A DNA stretch of 64,000 nucleotides from Synechococcus sp. BIOS-E4-1 (GTDB lineage Bacteria > Cyanobacteriota > Cyanobacteriia > PCC-6307 > Cyanobiaceae): positions 2,749,494 through 2,813,493 of the forward strand of contig NZ_CP047935.1 of the NCBI RefSeq assembly GCF_014279995.1, given 5' to 3'. Made by a program: the position numbers and the translations under genes. Of this stretch, positions 8,452-19,042 are shown piece by piece; positions within the stretch are counted from its first letter, which is position 1, and each line of letters opens with the position of its first letter. Below the pieces are notes generated by a model, which was not told the origin of the DNA, made no database searches, and saw nothing but the letters and a program-made list of their open reading frames with translations.

Positions 8452-9441
8452 TCAGACGCCAAGCTCCATCCAGACCTGATTCAACAGCTCTTTGAGTCCT
8501 TGGCCCATCACCGCTGAAATCAACAGTGGAGTCCGACCACTCACTCGATCCAGATCGGCCACCAATGCCTCACGCCGCGACTCATCCAGAAGCTCAAGCT
8601 TGTTGACGACAAGCAAGCGCTGGCGATCGACCAGGCCATGGCCATAAGCCTCGAGCTCTTTCTCCACCACTTGCAGATCACCCAGAGGATCATCCGCGCC
8701 TCCATCCACCACGTGAATCAGCAGACGGGTGCGCTCGATATGGCGAAGAAAATCGTGCCCGAGTCCGGCACCCTGGGCAGCACCGGCAATCAGGCCAGGG
8801 ATATCGGCAAAGACCGTGCCATCCCCGCTCGGACGGCGCACCACACCGAGGTTCGGCACCAGCGTGGTGAAGGGATAGTCGGCGATCTTGGGACGGGCTG
8901 CGGACAAGACGCTGATGAGGGTGCTTTTGCCTGCGTTGGGCAGACCGATGATTCCGACCTCTGCCAGCAGCTTCAATTCGAGCTGGAGAGGCCACTCCTC
9001 TCCGTCACGTCCCTCGGTGCACTTTTCAGGCGCACGGTTGCGGTTGCTCAGATAGTGGGCGTTTCCCAGGCCGCCGCGGCCTCCGAACGCCACCGTGAGC
9101 TGTTCCCCTGGCGCGGTCAAATCGCCCATGAGGATTCCCGTGGTGAGATGTCGCACCTCCGTGCCGCAGGGAACGTGAATGACCAGAGGCTGGCCTGACG
9201 CACCGGTACAGCGATTGGGACCGCCACGGCGACCGTCAGTTCCAGCAAACAATCGCTTGTACTTGAAATCCAGCAACGTCTGGAGATTCGAGTCAGCCTC
9301 CAGGATCACGTGGGATCCATGCCCCCCATCACCTCCTGAGGGACCACCGGCTGGGACATACTTTTCACGACGGAAGGCCACGATGCCATCACCGCCACGG
9401 CCGCCACGGACAGTAATGCGCGCCTGGTCGATGAACTGCAC
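8452..9441 (-). CDS. obgE: Obg GTPase (ribosome assembly)
   Basis: 329 residues from GTG 9441 (reads [18 protein letters not shown], the normal Obg N-terminus). The glycine-rich Obg domain covers residues 1-155. The G domain then shows [10 protein letters not shown] (G1), TTLVPN (G2), DIPGLI (G3) and NKLEL (G4). The extra C-terminal domain of some Obg proteins is absent, as is usual in cyanobacteria. Obg is a GTPase needed for 50S ribosome maturation. The in-frame extension to 9489 is not part of the family. Only 54 bases separate its start from the divergent ABC gene. Confidence 0.96.
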   Translation of the reverse strand: MQFIDQARITVRGGRGGDGIVAFRREKYVPAGGPSGGDGGHGSHVILEADSNLQTLLDFKYKRLFAGTDGRRGGPNRCTGASGQPLVIHVPCGTEVRHLTTGILMGDLTAPGEQLTVAFGGRGGLGNAHYLSNRNRAPEKCTEGRDGEEWPLQLELKLLAEVGIIGLPNAGKSTLISVLSAARPKIADYPFTTLVPNLGVVRRPSGDGTVFADIPGLIAGAAQGAGLGHDFLRHIERTRLLIHVVDGGADDPLGDLQVVEKELEAYGHGLVDRQRLLVVNKLELLDESRREALVADLDRVSGRTPLLISAVMGQGLKELLNQVWMELGV

Positions 9442-9495
9442 GAAAAGCTTCGATCGGGACCAGTCACCAACCCTAGGATCGCGGAGCACGGGAGA

Positions 9496-10734
9496 TTGAG
9501 CTTGGCCGGCGTTCGCTTTGAGGCGCTCAGCAAGAACTATCCAGGTCGTGGTGGTGAGAACCCCGTTGAGGTGATTCGTGACCTCTCACTATCGATTGAA
9601 GATGGTGAGTTTCTGGTGCTGGTCGGTCCTTCCGGCTGCGGCAAGAGCACATTGCTCAGGTTGATGGCAGGCCTTGAGACACCCAGCGCTGGTGAAATCC
9701 TGGTGGGGAAGCAGGCCGTAACCAAGCTGAGACCAGCCAAGCGCAATGTGGCGATGGTGTTCCAGAGCTATGCGCTCTACCCGCATCTCAGCGTTCGCGA
9801 CAACCTGGCGTTCGGACTGCGTCGCAGCCACCGGCGAAGTGCCATGCAGCAGCTCCATGACCAGTTGCATCGAAACACGCGCGAGCTGCCTCGCCTGCTT
9901 CAGGTTCGATCTGAAAGGGAATCCAAGGTTGAACATCGGGTGATGGAGGTGGCCCACGCCCTGGAGTTGGATCAGCTGCTGGATCGACGCCCCAAAGAGC
10001 TTTCCGGAGGTCAGAAACAACGCGTGGCCCTTGGGCGGGCCATGGCGCGTCAGCCGGATGTCTTTCTCATGGATGAACCGCTGAGCAATCTCGATGCAAA
10101 GCTGCGCGGCAGCACCCGCACTCGCATCGTGGACCTCCAGCGAAAGCTGGGTACCACCACCCTGTACGTGACCCACGATCAGGTGGAGGCCATGACCATG
10201 GGTCACCGAATCGCCGTACTCAATCAGGGGCGATTGCAGCAGCTGGGCACACCAATGGAGCTCTACCGCTGGCCATCAAACCTGTTTGTGGCGCAGTTCA
10301 TCGGCAGCCCACCCATGAATGTTCTTCCAGTCCAGGTGGGGCGCAGCCAGACACTCCACCTGGGTGAACGACGTATGAGCGTGGAGGGCCCACTCACCGC
10401 TGCACTCGAAGGCCTCGAGGGGAGAGGGCTCAATGGCGGCATCCGTCCGGAAGATCTACGGGTGGCACCTGCCACCAACCGAAACCTTCAGGCAGACATC
10501 AGTCACAGCGAAGTGCTGGGCAATGAGCAGCTGATCACCTGCAGGCTGCTCGATGGGGAGCATTTGGTTCAGGTCAGAGCCGATCCGGGCCTCAGAGCGA
10601 TACCAGGCAGTCGCATTCATCTGGATGCTGATCCGCGTGGATGGCGCCTATTTGACGACCAGGGGAACGCGATTCCCGTGCCGATACCCCCATCAGAGCG
10701 AGACGAGACACCAGTGCTTCCCGATCTGAACTGA
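9496..10734 (+). CDS. MalK/UgpC-type sugar ABC transporter ATPase
   Basis: 412 residues from TTG 9496. Walker [10 protein letters not shown] (near residue 42), Q-loop, signature [17 protein letters not shown], Walker [15 protein letters not shown] and the switch His in [12 protein letters not shown] are intact. A C-terminal TOBE-like regulatory domain follows (IRPEDL). An insertion of about 45 residues rich in Arg, His and Gln sits between the Q-loop and the signature. Such lone ATPases usually serve several sugar or compatible-solute permeases encoded elsewhere; in cyanobacteria GgtA (glucosylglycerol/trehalose uptake) is the best candidate, but no permease is adjacent to prove it. Confidence 0.88.
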   Translation: MSLAGVRFEALSKNYPGRGGENPVEVIRDLSLSIEDGEFLVLVGPSGCGKSTLLRLMAGLETPSAGEILVGKQAVTKLRPAKRNVAMVFQSYALYPHLSVRDNLAFGLRRSHRRSAMQQLHDQLHRNTRELPRLLQVRSERESKVEHRVMEVAHALELDQLLDRRPKELSGGQKQRVALGRAMARQPDVFLMDEPLSNLDAKLRGSTRTRIVDLQRKLGTTTLYVTHDQVEAMTMGHRIAVLNQGRLQQLGTPMELYRWPSNLFVAQFIGSPPMNVLPVQVGRSQTLHLGERRMSVEGPLTAALEGLEGRGLNGGIRPEDLRVAPATNRNLQADISHSEVLGNEQLITCRLLDGEHLVQVRADPGLRAIPGSRIHLDADPRGWRLFDDQGNAIPVPIPPSERDETPVLPDLN

Positions 10735-10747
10735 AAGAAAACCCGCT

Positions 10748-13123
10748 TCAGCGCACCCAGATGACACTGCATCCGGCGCCGCCATCACCCTGCTCCGCAT
10801 CCACCACACGCTCGACATAAGCCAGTGAAGCCAACCAGTCGCGCAAGCCACGTTTCAGGCGACCGGAGCCGATGCCATGGATCACCCAAACAGGGCCATT
10901 GGCTCCACGCAAAACGTCGTCAACAGCAGCCTCAGCCTCGTGCACGCGCATGCCACGCACATCGATCGTGTTGCGGGAGGTCCGCACCTCAGCAGAGCCG
11001 CTGCCTCGGCGCGCCTTGATCTGAACCACCGGTGCCGGGGGCTCAGGTTTGCGTCCATCAAGACTCTCCACTGCCGAGAGCTCAACGGTGCTGCGCATCA
11101 CGCCACAGCGCACCTTTAGCTGCAAGCCATCGTCGGAAACAGCAAGCACTTCGGCAGCTTTGCCGAGTGCCAGCACACGGATGCGATCACCCACCTCAGG
11201 GCGCCAACCCAGATGCTGTCGTCGCTCTTGCTCAAGTCGATAACGATCTTCCAGCTTGCGCAGGCGCTGACCGGCCTTCCGTGCCGTTTCACCATCGGCC
11301 TGATCATCACGGAGACGGCGGATCAGCTGACGCACTTCCTTCTGTCCGGAGCGAATGGAGGTCTCGAGGCGCTGCCTGCCCCGTTCCTGCCGTTCAGCGG
11401 AGTGTTGCTTCTGTGTCTCCCACCGCGCCAGCAGCTCTTCATGCAGCAATTCAGTGCGCGCCAAAAGGGCAGCCGCATCCTCGGCAGCCGCCTGCTGACG
11501 CTGACGCTGTTCCTCGAGACCACGGATCACGCTGTTGGCCTCACCGTCTCCTCGCGGGGAAAGAAGACTGCGCGCCTGGGTGATCACTCCTTCATCGAGG
11601 CCGAGCCGAGTCGCGATGGCAAGAGCATTGCTGCGACCCGGAATTCCCCAGAGCAGGTGATACGTCGGCGAGAGAGTTTCACTGTCGAAAGCGACCGATG
11701 CATTTTCGAAACGGGAATCGCTGTACTTGAGAGCCTTGAGCTCACCGAAGTGGGTTGTCGCCACGGTGAGCCGGGCCCGATCGGCCAGCGCCCGCAGCAG
11801 AGCCGTGGCCAGAGCACTGCCCTCGCTTGGATCAGTCCCTGCTCCAACTTCATCAAGCAGCACCAGAGCAGGAGCTGGGCCCGAATCGATGGCCGCCAGG
11901 ATGCGCCCGATGCGCCTCACATGGCCACTGAAGGTGGACAAGCTCTGCTGCAGTGATTGTTCATCACCAATGTCAGCAAGTACCTGGGCGCACCACGGCA
12001 GGATTGGACTGCCACTGCAGGGGAGCCAGAGGCCTGCACGCGCCATCAGTGCAGCGAGTCCAAGACTCTTGAGCGTGACGGTCTTGCCTCCGGTGTTCGG
12101 ACCCGTAATCGCAACCACCCTCAGAGAAGGTGAGACCTCAATGCTGACAGGGACCACTGCTGGACCCTGTTCCTTGCGCTCCTGCCACACCAGCAGAGGA
12201 TGGCGGAGATTCTGAAGCGTGAACGGAGCATCGCTGGCGGCCTCGAGCCGCGGGGGGACAGCACCGAGCCATTGCCCGTAACGACCTCGGGCCAGCGCCA
12301 AATCCAGATGCAACAGCACCGCCATCAGTGCGAGCAAACCATCGACCTGCTCCGCCACAGCAGTACTGAGTTCGGCGAGAACGCGCTGCTCCTCCTCACG
12401 GATCCTGCCGTCGAGATCCGCCAATCGATTGCCCAGATCGACCACCGACTTGGGCTCCACAAACACTGTGCTGCCCGAGGCGGAACTGTCATGAACCATT
12501 CCCGGACATTGGCCGCCGGCCCCCGCCTTCACCGCCAGCACAGGTCGTCCATTCCGCTCAGCGATCACCGTGTCCTGAAGGTGTGCCGACCAGCGCCGGA
12601 TCACATCCTGCAACTTGTCGCGTCTGCGAGAACGCAGCTCCTGCCATTGCCGACGCAGTCCCTCCAGCGCGGTACTGGCGCGATCGGCCACACGACCGCC
12701 TTCCTCAATGGCGAACTTGAGGCGTTGTTCCAGCTCCGGCAGGGTGGCCACATCAGAGAGCAGAGCCGTGCAAACCGGCCTCAGCTCAGGTTCATCGATC
12801 TGCCGGCGCAGACGACGAGCTGCGCCCAGGGTGTCGGCCACTGCGAGCAGCTCTTCACCAGAGGCAACACCTCCCTTGCTGCAACGCAACAGAATCACGT
12901 CAAGATCACCCACCCCCTGGAAGCTCAGGCCCCCATCCAAGAGACCGTCCAGACTCGCCATCTCCTGCGTTCTCGCCTGAAGGGTGAGGCTTTCAGAGAG
13001 AGATTCCGGCAGTGAGCCTCGGCAGCAGTGACGTCGCCCCTGGTGTGTGCTGGTGAAGCTGGAGAGATGCTGGCAGAGACGCGGCCACTCGAGCAGCTCC
13101 AGTGTTTCCTCAAGAGCGGACAT
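10748..13123 (-). CDS. mutS2: MutS2 ATPase/endonuclease
   Basis: 791 residues from ATG 13123, which overlaps the stop of the upstream gene (TGATG). Order: N-terminal core and clamp helices (1-300), MutS ATPase with Walker A ITGPNTGGKTVTLKSLG and Walker B VLLDEVGAGTDPSEG, a long coiled coil (about 520-620), a KOW-like patch, and a C-terminal Smr endonuclease domain with IDVRGMRVHEAE and VIHGIGSGRLKRG. MutS2 does not do mismatch repair; it limits homologous recombination and, in some bacteria, acts on collided ribosomes. Confidence 0.96.
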   Translation of the reverse strand: MSALEETLELLEWPRLCQHLSSFTSTHQGRRHCCRGSLPESLSESLTLQARTQEMASLDGLLDGGLSFQGVGDLDVILLRCSKGGVASGEELLAVADTLGAARRLRRQIDEPELRPVCTALLSDVATLPELEQRLKFAIEEGGRVADRASTALEGLRRQWQELRSRRRDKLQDVIRRWSAHLQDTVIAERNGRPVLAVKAGAGGQCPGMVHDSSASGSTVFVEPKSVVDLGNRLADLDGRIREEEQRVLAELSTAVAEQVDGLLALMAVLLHLDLALARGRYGQWLGAVPPRLEAASDAPFTLQNLRHPLLVWQERKEQGPAVVPVSIEVSPSLRVVAITGPNTGGKTVTLKSLGLAALMARAGLWLPCSGSPILPWCAQVLADIGDEQSLQQSLSTFSGHVRRIGRILAAIDSGPAPALVLLDEVGAGTDPSEGSALATALLRALADRARLTVATTHFGELKALKYSDSRFENASVAFDSETLSPTYHLLWGIPGRSNALAIATRLGLDEGVITQARSLLSPRGDGEANSVIRGLEEQRQRQQAAAEDAAALLARTELLHEELLARWETQKQHSAERQERGRQRLETSIRSGQKEVRQLIRRLRDDQADGETARKAGQRLRKLEDRYRLEQERRQHLGWRPEVGDRIRVLALGKAAEVLAVSDDGLQLKVRCGVMRSTVELSAVESLDGRKPEPPAPVVQIKARRGSGSAEVRTSRNTIDVRGMRVHEAEAAVDDVLRGANGPVWVIHGIGSGRLKRGLRDWLASLAYVERVVDAEQGDGGAGCSVIWVR

Positions 13124-13521
13124 CAATCAGGCTGAGTGACTCCAGGTTGATTCGTGGGGATTCCTCCCGGAGGCTCATAGAGCATCTCCAGCCAGTTTCC
13201 TTCGGGATCGCGCAGGTAAAACGATGCCGTGCCGTCGCGGTGGTCATGGACCCCACCGACCGCGACACCCGAAGCCTTCAATCGGTCATGCACCACATCA
13301 ACTTCTGCCCGATCGCGAAAGTGAAAGGCGAAATGGGGACCTGCAGCCTTGTATTTAGGACCCAGCAGCGCCAGGCCGTCTCGGGAATCACCTGCTTCGA
13401 GATAGCACCAGTCATCGGCTTCCCAAACCATGCGCATGCCGAGCCCGGTGTAAAAACTCACAGCCCGTTCCATGTCGTTCACGCGGATGGCGACATGACC
13501 AAGGCGCTGAACCGCAGACAT
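13123..13521 (-). CDS. Glyoxalase I-like VOC-family protein
   Basis: 132 residues from ATG 13521 (GTG 13527 possible). A single vicinal-oxygen-chelate module pair: LGHVAIRVNDMERAVSFYTGLGMRMVW at the N-terminus and FYLRDPEGNWLEMLYEP at the C-terminus, placing metal ligands at His and Glu as in lactoylglutathione lyase. It probably converts the methylglyoxal-glutathione adduct, although VOC proteins have many activities. It is translationally coupled to mutS2 downstream. Confidence 0.85.
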   Translation of the reverse strand: MSAVQRLGHVAIRVNDMERAVSFYTGLGMRMVWEADDWCYLEAGDSRDGLALLGPKYKAAGPHFAFHFRDRAEVDVVHDRLKASGVAVGGVHDHRDGTASFYLRDPEGNWLEMLYEPPGGIPTNQPGVTQPD

Positions 13522-13685
13522 GAGCACCTCATCAAGCCCTCACATTCTGTAGGGCATCTGCAGCCAAAACGTGAGTGATTCAGCAAGGATGAGCCTTTGC
13601 AGGGCGATGAAGCAGCACAGATCCAGATGAATGTGGAGCTCAGCAAAGAAACAACGGAGAATGCCAAGGCCAACACTCCTGCACG

Positions 13686-15251
13686 GTGACTGCGACCCCA
13701 GCCAATCAATCGAGAAGCTTCTGGCAAACGAACCGAGGTGTTCTGGCACTTTGCTTTGTCCTCTTAGAGCTGCTTTTTTTCGCGACCGATTCCGTAGGAG
13801 TCCCTGCCCATACCTACGTAAGCGGTGATGTCGGGGGTACGCCATACCAATCTGACTGGTTCGAGGTTTCGTTCCTCATTCCGGCAGCATTGGTGATGCC
13901 TGTGGTCGGCAGCCTCAAAGCCCGCTTTGGTGCAAAAACCCTGGCCATCTTTGGTCCTGGCCTGTTTGGTATCGCTTGCTTAGTCAGCTCGACAGCTCAA
14001 GATCCGCAACTGTTTATGGCGATGCGGATGTTGCAGGGAATCGGCGGGGGCTTTATCCCGGCAATAGCCGGAGGCTATTTGGGCGCCGAACTGGGAAAGG
14101 AATACACCACCATGGGCAAGGGGATGGTGGCGCTTGCTTGCGTCTCAGGCGCATGCATCGGAATCCCGATTTCAGCACTGATCACTTGGCATCTGAGCTG
14201 GCGTTTTCTGTACGTCTTGATCGGAATCCTTGCACTCATTGCAGTCTCAATAATTTTCAAATTAATGCCACAAACTGGCGGTGATTCACAATACGAAATC
14301 GACTGGTTGGGCTATGGCTTTATGAGTGGAGGCTTCGGTCTTCTTAGCCTCTCTCTGATCGTTGGCAATCAACAAGAGTGGTTTGCAGATCCAATTTATG
14401 TAGCAATGCTATGGACATCAATTCTTTTGCTTGGCCTTTTTGCCTGGCGCATGGCCACCAAACCAAAACTCATCGACCTGCGAATTTTTAAAGACATCAA
14501 TTACTGCGTTGGTGTCATAACACTGAGCTCAGTGGCATTCTTTTTATTCATGGTCTTCGCCCTGGTCCCCCGCTTTTTAGTCATTGCAACGAACAATACG
14601 ATTGAGAACTACGCCCTAACATTCATACCCTTTAGCTTTGCAGCCATAATCACTGGAGCCTTTGCATCTCCAGGGATCAGCCCACTTGTGCTGGCTAAAA
14701 CAATAGCCCAGAAGAAAAAGATTTGTTCAGCAGCAATTTTCGCGTTTGCCCTCAATTCTCTTTGGATGGCGAACACCAGCTCGCACCAGGACAACATCAA
14801 TATTGGAATTCAACTGGTCATCATTGCCTCTTGCTTTGCCTTAATATGCTGTATGGAAATTCAGATGGCATTAACAACGATGCCTGCTGAGTTGCTGGTT
14901 AGCGCCAGCTCCATACTCTTTTTTGGAACCAACATTGCGAAAGCCCTGTCAGGGGGGGTCACCAGTGCAATTTTCACAGTCACCAGCCAGGGCAGCTGGG
15001 CGCGATTCCGAGAGCAAATCCATCCAAGCAATACCGCCCTGGAACCTTTTCTCCAACAACTCCATGGACATGGCCAGGGCATTAGAGGCGTCATGTGGTC
15101 CCAGGGCTCCCTGGAACTGATCAACAAAGAAATCGCACGGCAGGCCGAGGTCGTGAGCTACATCAACATCGCAACCATGGTTGGATTCGTTTTACTTTTA
15201 CTCTGCGTATTACCCCTATTCCACCGTCCGGCAGAGGCCCGGAAAACATGA
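13686..15251 (+). CDS. MFS drug exporter, DHA2 (EmrB/QacA) family
   Basis: 521 residues from GTG 13686 with about 14 hydrophobic segments. The N-terminal half shows the DHA2 motifs around YVSGDVGGTPYQSDWFEVSFLI and KARFGAKTLAIFGPGLFGIACLVSS. It would use the proton gradient to export small molecules. The next gene is a HlyD/EmrA adaptor, and a TolC-type channel lies convergent beyond it. Together these make an Emr-type tripartite pump across both membranes. The region is less GC-rich than its flanks. Confidence 0.9.
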   Translation: MTATPANQSRSFWQTNRGVLALCFVLLELLFFATDSVGVPAHTYVSGDVGGTPYQSDWFEVSFLIPAALVMPVVGSLKARFGAKTLAIFGPGLFGIACLVSSTAQDPQLFMAMRMLQGIGGGFIPAIAGGYLGAELGKEYTTMGKGMVALACVSGACIGIPISALITWHLSWRFLYVLIGILALIAVSIIFKLMPQTGGDSQYEIDWLGYGFMSGGFGLLSLSLIVGNQQEWFADPIYVAMLWTSILLLGLFAWRMATKPKLIDLRIFKDINYCVGVITLSSVAFFLFMVFALVPRFLVIATNNTIENYALTFIPFSFAAIITGAFASPGISPLVLAKTIAQKKKICSAAIFAFALNSLWMANTSSHQDNINIGIQLVIIASCFALICCMEIQMALTTMPAELLVSASSILFFGTNIAKALSGGVTSAIFTVTSQGSWARFREQIHPSNTALEPFLQQLHGHGQGIRGVMWSQGSLELINKEIARQAEVVSYINIATMVGFVLLLLCVLPLFHRPAEARKT

Positions 15252-15307
15252 GATGAAGGCATTTGATGAAATCAAGTTAAAATCGTGGGAACAGAAAAGT
15301 TCAAGCG

Positions 15308-16327
15308 GTGACTGACAGCGACCCTAAGCAGACAGCCGAGAAACCTCGTCGGCCCTGGCGGACAAGGATCATGATCGGAGGAGCAGTCGTAGCAGTGGGG
15401 GCTGGCCTGACGGGTTATTTTGTGCGCAATCATTATTATCCAGGCACCAATGATGCCTATGTTCATGCATATACGATCACCATATCTCCGTATGTGGAAG
15501 GATACATCAAGAAAGTTCATGCTTCACCCAATGAATTCGTCAAAAAAGGGCAACTCATCTATGAGATCACCCCACTACCGTTTGAGCTGAAAGTAGAACA
15601 GCAAGAACATCGACTAAAAGCCGCGATTGCCAAAAAATCATCATTAAAGGAAGCACTCTTACAATCAAAACAAAGACTCAAGGATCAGCAAGCCAGCCAA
15701 TGGATTATTGACCTCAACGAAAAGCGTTATGCTTACTTACAACAACAGCAGGTTGTTGCACTCGCCAAAGCCCAAGAATTCCAGGCATCCAAACTGGAAG
15801 CCCTCGCCAAAACAAAAGCAGCAACAATCGATATTTCACAGTTAGAGAAAGACATTCTCCAACAACAAGCGATAATCGACGCACTCCGAGCCGAAATTGG
15901 GCAGGCAAAGGTAAATCTAGGCTATACACGCTATTATGCACCAATGGATGCATATGTCAGCAATAATTTCAGCATCCGAACAGGTCAATACGTCAAGCCA
16001 GGGCAAGCTCTATTCAAGCTAATCGACAACAGCAAATGGTGGGTGGATGCCAATTTTCGTGAATCCCAAATCCACCGTATTCGCATGGGGATGCACGCCA
16101 ACATCTCTCTGGACATGTATCCCAACAAGACCTTCAAAGGAAATGTGATCAATATCAGTCGAGGCAGCGGAGCCTATGAGTCATTGCTTCCCCCAGAAAA
16201 TGCCACTGGAAACTGGGTCAAGGTACCGCAACGATTCCCAGTACGAATCTTACTCAAACAGAATGATCAACATCCATTACGCGCAGGCGCAACTGCTCAT
16301 GCCAGAGTTAACACAGTTCAACCCTAA
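15308..16327 (+). CDS. HlyD/EmrA membrane-fusion protein
   Basis: 339 residues from GTG 15308. One membrane anchor (about residues 22-40) is followed by the first lipoyl half (GTNDAYVHAYTITISPYVEGYIKKVHASPNEFVKKGQ region), a long alpha-hairpin (about 100-205) and the second lipoyl/beta-barrel part (YVSNNFSIRTGQYVKPGQ, WWVDANFRESQIHRIRMG). This is the EmrA layout. It bridges the MFS pump upstream to an outer-membrane TolC channel. Its last four bases overlap the convergent TolC-type gene. Confidence 0.92.
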   Translation: MTDSDPKQTAEKPRRPWRTRIMIGGAVVAVGAGLTGYFVRNHYYPGTNDAYVHAYTITISPYVEGYIKKVHASPNEFVKKGQLIYEITPLPFELKVEQQEHRLKAAIAKKSSLKEALLQSKQRLKDQQASQWIIDLNEKRYAYLQQQQVVALAKAQEFQASKLEALAKTKAATIDISQLEKDILQQQAIIDALRAEIGQAKVNLGYTRYYAPMDAYVSNNFSIRTGQYVKPGQALFKLIDNSKWWVDANFRESQIHRIRMGMHANISLDMYPNKTFKGNVINISRGSGAYESLLPPENATGNWVKVPQRFPVRILLKQNDQHPLRAGATAHARVNTVQP

Positions 16328-17964
16328 GTTTGCGGCAAAGTAATCGGCAAATCCACAGCATCTTCCGGATTTCGAGGCACATCAACCAGCTCTCTGAGCA
16401 ATTGAGCGTAGCTCAAATTAGCAAATGTCATCGCCTCAGCCTTTTGCTCCATTGCTCGTGTCAATGAACTGATCGTATCCGCAAGGTCTGTAAAGTCAGC
16501 CAAGCCAAATTCAAAACGAGCTCTCGTATCGCGATAAGCTTCTCGTGCAGCCTTGTAAGAAGCATTGGCAGCAATGATCTGACTCAAAGCTGCACGATGC
16601 TCGTAGTAAGCACTTTCAAGTTTCTGGCGGATCGCATTCCTTTCTGCAGCTTCAGCCTGTAGAACCTGATCAGCGGCCGCTTTGCTCGCTTCAACTGCAC
16701 CTGCAGTGATTCCACCATCAAAAAGACGCCAATTCAAACGCAAACCTGCCGCCCAATCATTGCTCTGAGAATTCAAAATTGGGATCGTCACAGATGCACA
16801 GCAGCCATCCAAATCAATCTCAGGTGACCGTGATTGGCCTGCAACATAGCCAGCTTCTGCAAACAACCCAATCCGTGGCAACAGTTCCGCAGCTTGCCGA
16901 TCGGCTTGGCGTAAAAGAGCAGATCGAGCAGCCTGCAAGGCCTGCAATTGCGGGTTGTCCTTGAGACCTCTTACGATCGTTTCGTCCAAATCCAAAGGCC
17001 AGGGCTGCTGCAAGCTCACCTGCTCACGAGCTTCAAGTGTGACCTTGAAAGGAACATTCACAAGATTGCTGAGACGCCTTTGACTACTCAGCAACTGTGC
17101 CTCCGCCTGTTCCAGCAAAAAGCGCTGTTGTTGCAAGCTTGCTTCCGCACGTAACACATCCACACGCGGAACTAGACCCGCTACCTTCATCGCAAGAACC
17201 TGATCAAGAATGACCTCGTCATTCGAGACCACAACCTGCCGAATCAGTCGTAATTGGCTGGATAATTGCAGTTGATAATAAGCTTCACTGACATTCAACT
17301 GCAACTCGCGCAATCGGTTGCCATAAAGTTCACGCGCATTCTCGAGATCAGCTCCCAACTCAGCCAATGCAGCATTGCGCACAAAACTGAGCAGCTCGTA
17401 ATCAACCCTCAGTCCTGCAAAGCCTGTTGCGATATTTGTTTGGACAAGATTTTGGCCTCCAGAGGCAACATATAAAGGAGAGTCCGTACCAATATCAAGG
17501 AGAGAACTGTTACCCTGAAGAGCAAAATTCTTTTGAAATTCTTGATTATAACCAGCGCCAAGATTGAAACTCACCGTCGGATAAAGACGTCCTTGAATTG
17601 AACGCAACAACCCTTGTTGCTCGCGCACACCACCAATGCTTTTCTGAAGCGATGGATCATTACGAACAGCCAGATCGATGGCTTGGGGAAGATCCACGCG
17701 AACGCGCTGATCGATCTTCACATCGACCGGCAAGATCGGCAGCTCAGCTGCAGCAGGGGCAGGAAGTGCCGGAAGCACACTTTGGCCTTGATCAGGAGAA
17801 CCCTTTCCCCAGACCTGATCAAGTCGCTCAAGATCCCGGGCGTAAGCCTCAAAACTCCTCATCAAAGGAGCGAGAGCTGCTGGATCACCTGCAGCTCTTG
17901 CAATCGACCCTGTCAGGACAAGGAACAGGGCCGTAATGCCTAATGGCACGCTCGACGGCGGCAT
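16324..17964 (-). CDS. TolC-family outer-membrane efflux channel
   Basis: 546 residues from ATG 17964, with a signal peptide at residues 1-24 (MPPSSVPLGITALFLVLTGS, ending ARA). Two repeats of the outer-membrane efflux domain follow, with the typical long helices and a second-repeat strand around LNWRLFDGG. An extra low-complexity Pro/Ala segment lies near residues 60-80. It would form the trimeric outer-membrane duct for the MFS/HlyD pair, although it is transcribed from the other strand and must have its own promoter, since hemB upstream is 28 bases away. Confidence 0.9.
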   Translation of the reverse strand: MPPSSVPLGITALFLVLTGSIARAAGDPAALAPLMRSFEAYARDLERLDQVWGKGSPDQGQSVLPALPAPAAAELPILPVDVKIDQRVRVDLPQAIDLAVRNDPSLQKSIGGVREQQGLLRSIQGRLYPTVSFNLGAGYNQEFQKNFALQGNSSLLDIGTDSPLYVASGGQNLVQTNIATGFAGLRVDYELLSFVRNAALAELGADLENARELYGNRLRELQLNVSEAYYQLQLSSQLRLIRQVVVSNDEVILDQVLAMKVAGLVPRVDVLRAEASLQQQRFLLEQAEAQLLSSQRRLSNLVNVPFKVTLEAREQVSLQQPWPLDLDETIVRGLKDNPQLQALQAARSALLRQADRQAAELLPRIGLFAEAGYVAGQSRSPEIDLDGCCASVTIPILNSQSNDWAAGLRLNWRLFDGGITAGAVEASKAAADQVLQAEAAERNAIRQKLESAYYEHRAALSQIIAANASYKAAREAYRDTRARFEFGLADFTDLADTISSLTRAMEQKAEAMTFANLSYAQLLRELVDVPRNPEDAVDLPITLPQT

Positions 17965-17991
17965 CAAAATCTCACTGGGTTGGAGCCATCA

Positions 17992-18990
17992 TCACTGCTT
18001 CAGCCATTCAGCGGCATCGCAGGCGTGATAAGTGAGGATCAGATCCGCTCCAGCCCTTTTGAAGCTGAGCAGCGTCTCAAGAACCACCGAACGCTCATCA
18101 ATCCATCCTTTCTCCGCCGCTGCTTTCACCATCGAATATTCACCACTGACGTTGTAGGCGGCGATGGGAAGCTGAGACTCCGTACGCAGACGGTGAATAA
18201 TGTCGAGGTACGCAAGACCTGGCTTCACCATCATGATGTCAGCTCCTTCCTGCTCATCGAGCTGTGCCTCGGTGATGGCCTCCCTGGCATTGGCGGGATC
18301 CATCTGATAGGTGTCCTTGTTTTTAGGAATCGGCTTGCTGCCCGTCGCACGGGGCGCTGAATCAAGTGCTTCACGAAAGGGCCCGTAATACGCAGAGGAA
18401 TATTTCGCCGTGTAGCTGATCACACCCACGTGCTCGAAGCCTTCGTCATCAAGGGCTTCGCGGATGGCGCCGACACGGCCATCCATCATGTCGCTTGGAC
18501 CGATGAGATCTGCACCGGCACGGGCCTGCATCACAGCCTGCTTGCAGAGCTGCTCAATGGTTTCATCGTTGAGCACAACACCCTGCTCACTCACGATGCC
18601 GTCATGGCCATCGCAGGAATAAGGATCAAGTGCGACGTCGGTCATAATCGCCATCTCAGGGATCTCCTGCTTCAGCTGGCGGATGGCACGAGGGATCAAA
18701 CCACTTTCGTTAAAGCACTCGGCCCCATCCTCGGTTTTGAGTCCTTCAGCCACCTTGGGAAAAAGCACCACGCAACGGATGCCCAAATCCCAGGCGCGCT
18801 TCACCTCTCCTGTGAGTTGATCGAGGCTCCATCGACTGGCACCCGGCATGGCGCCAATCGGCTCAACTCCGGCACCTTCATGCACAAACAATGGGTAGAT
18901 GAAGTCTGCTGAAGAAAGACTGGTTTCACGAACCATGGCACGCAACGCCGGCGAGCGACGCAGGCGACGCGGGCGGTAAGTGAGGTCCAT
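17992..18990 (-). CDS. hemB: Delta-aminolevulinic acid dehydratase (porphobilinogen synthase)
   Basis: 332 residues from ATG 18990 (MDLTYRPRRLRRSPALRAMVRET). HemB condenses two 5-aminolevulinate molecules to porphobilinogen, the committed step to heme, chlorophyll and bilins. Conserved parts visible: IYPLFVHEG, TDVALDPYSCDGHDG (Asp-rich rather than Cys-rich metal site), SYTAKYSSAYYGPFREA (first active-site Lys) and MVKPGLAYLD (second, Schiff-base Lys). The replacement of the zinc cysteines by an Asp-rich segment points to the Mg-dependent type usual in phototrophs. Confidence 0.97.
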   Translation of the reverse strand: MDLTYRPRRLRRSPALRAMVRETSLSSADFIYPLFVHEGAGVEPIGAMPGASRWSLDQLTGEVKRAWDLGIRCVVLFPKVAEGLKTEDGAECFNESGLIPRAIRQLKQEIPEMAIMTDVALDPYSCDGHDGIVSEQGVVLNDETIEQLCKQAVMQARAGADLIGPSDMMDGRVGAIREALDDEGFEHVGVISYTAKYSSAYYGPFREALDSAPRATGSKPIPKNKDTYQMDPANAREAITEAQLDEQEGADIMMVKPGLAYLDIIHRLRTESQLPIAAYNVSGEYSMVKAAAEKGWIDERSVVLETLLSFKRAGADLILTYHACDAAEWLKQ

Positions 18991-19042
18991 GAGCAACCTT
19001 GATCAGTGCTGGAGATCGTAAGCGTCAACCTCCGGACGCTCT

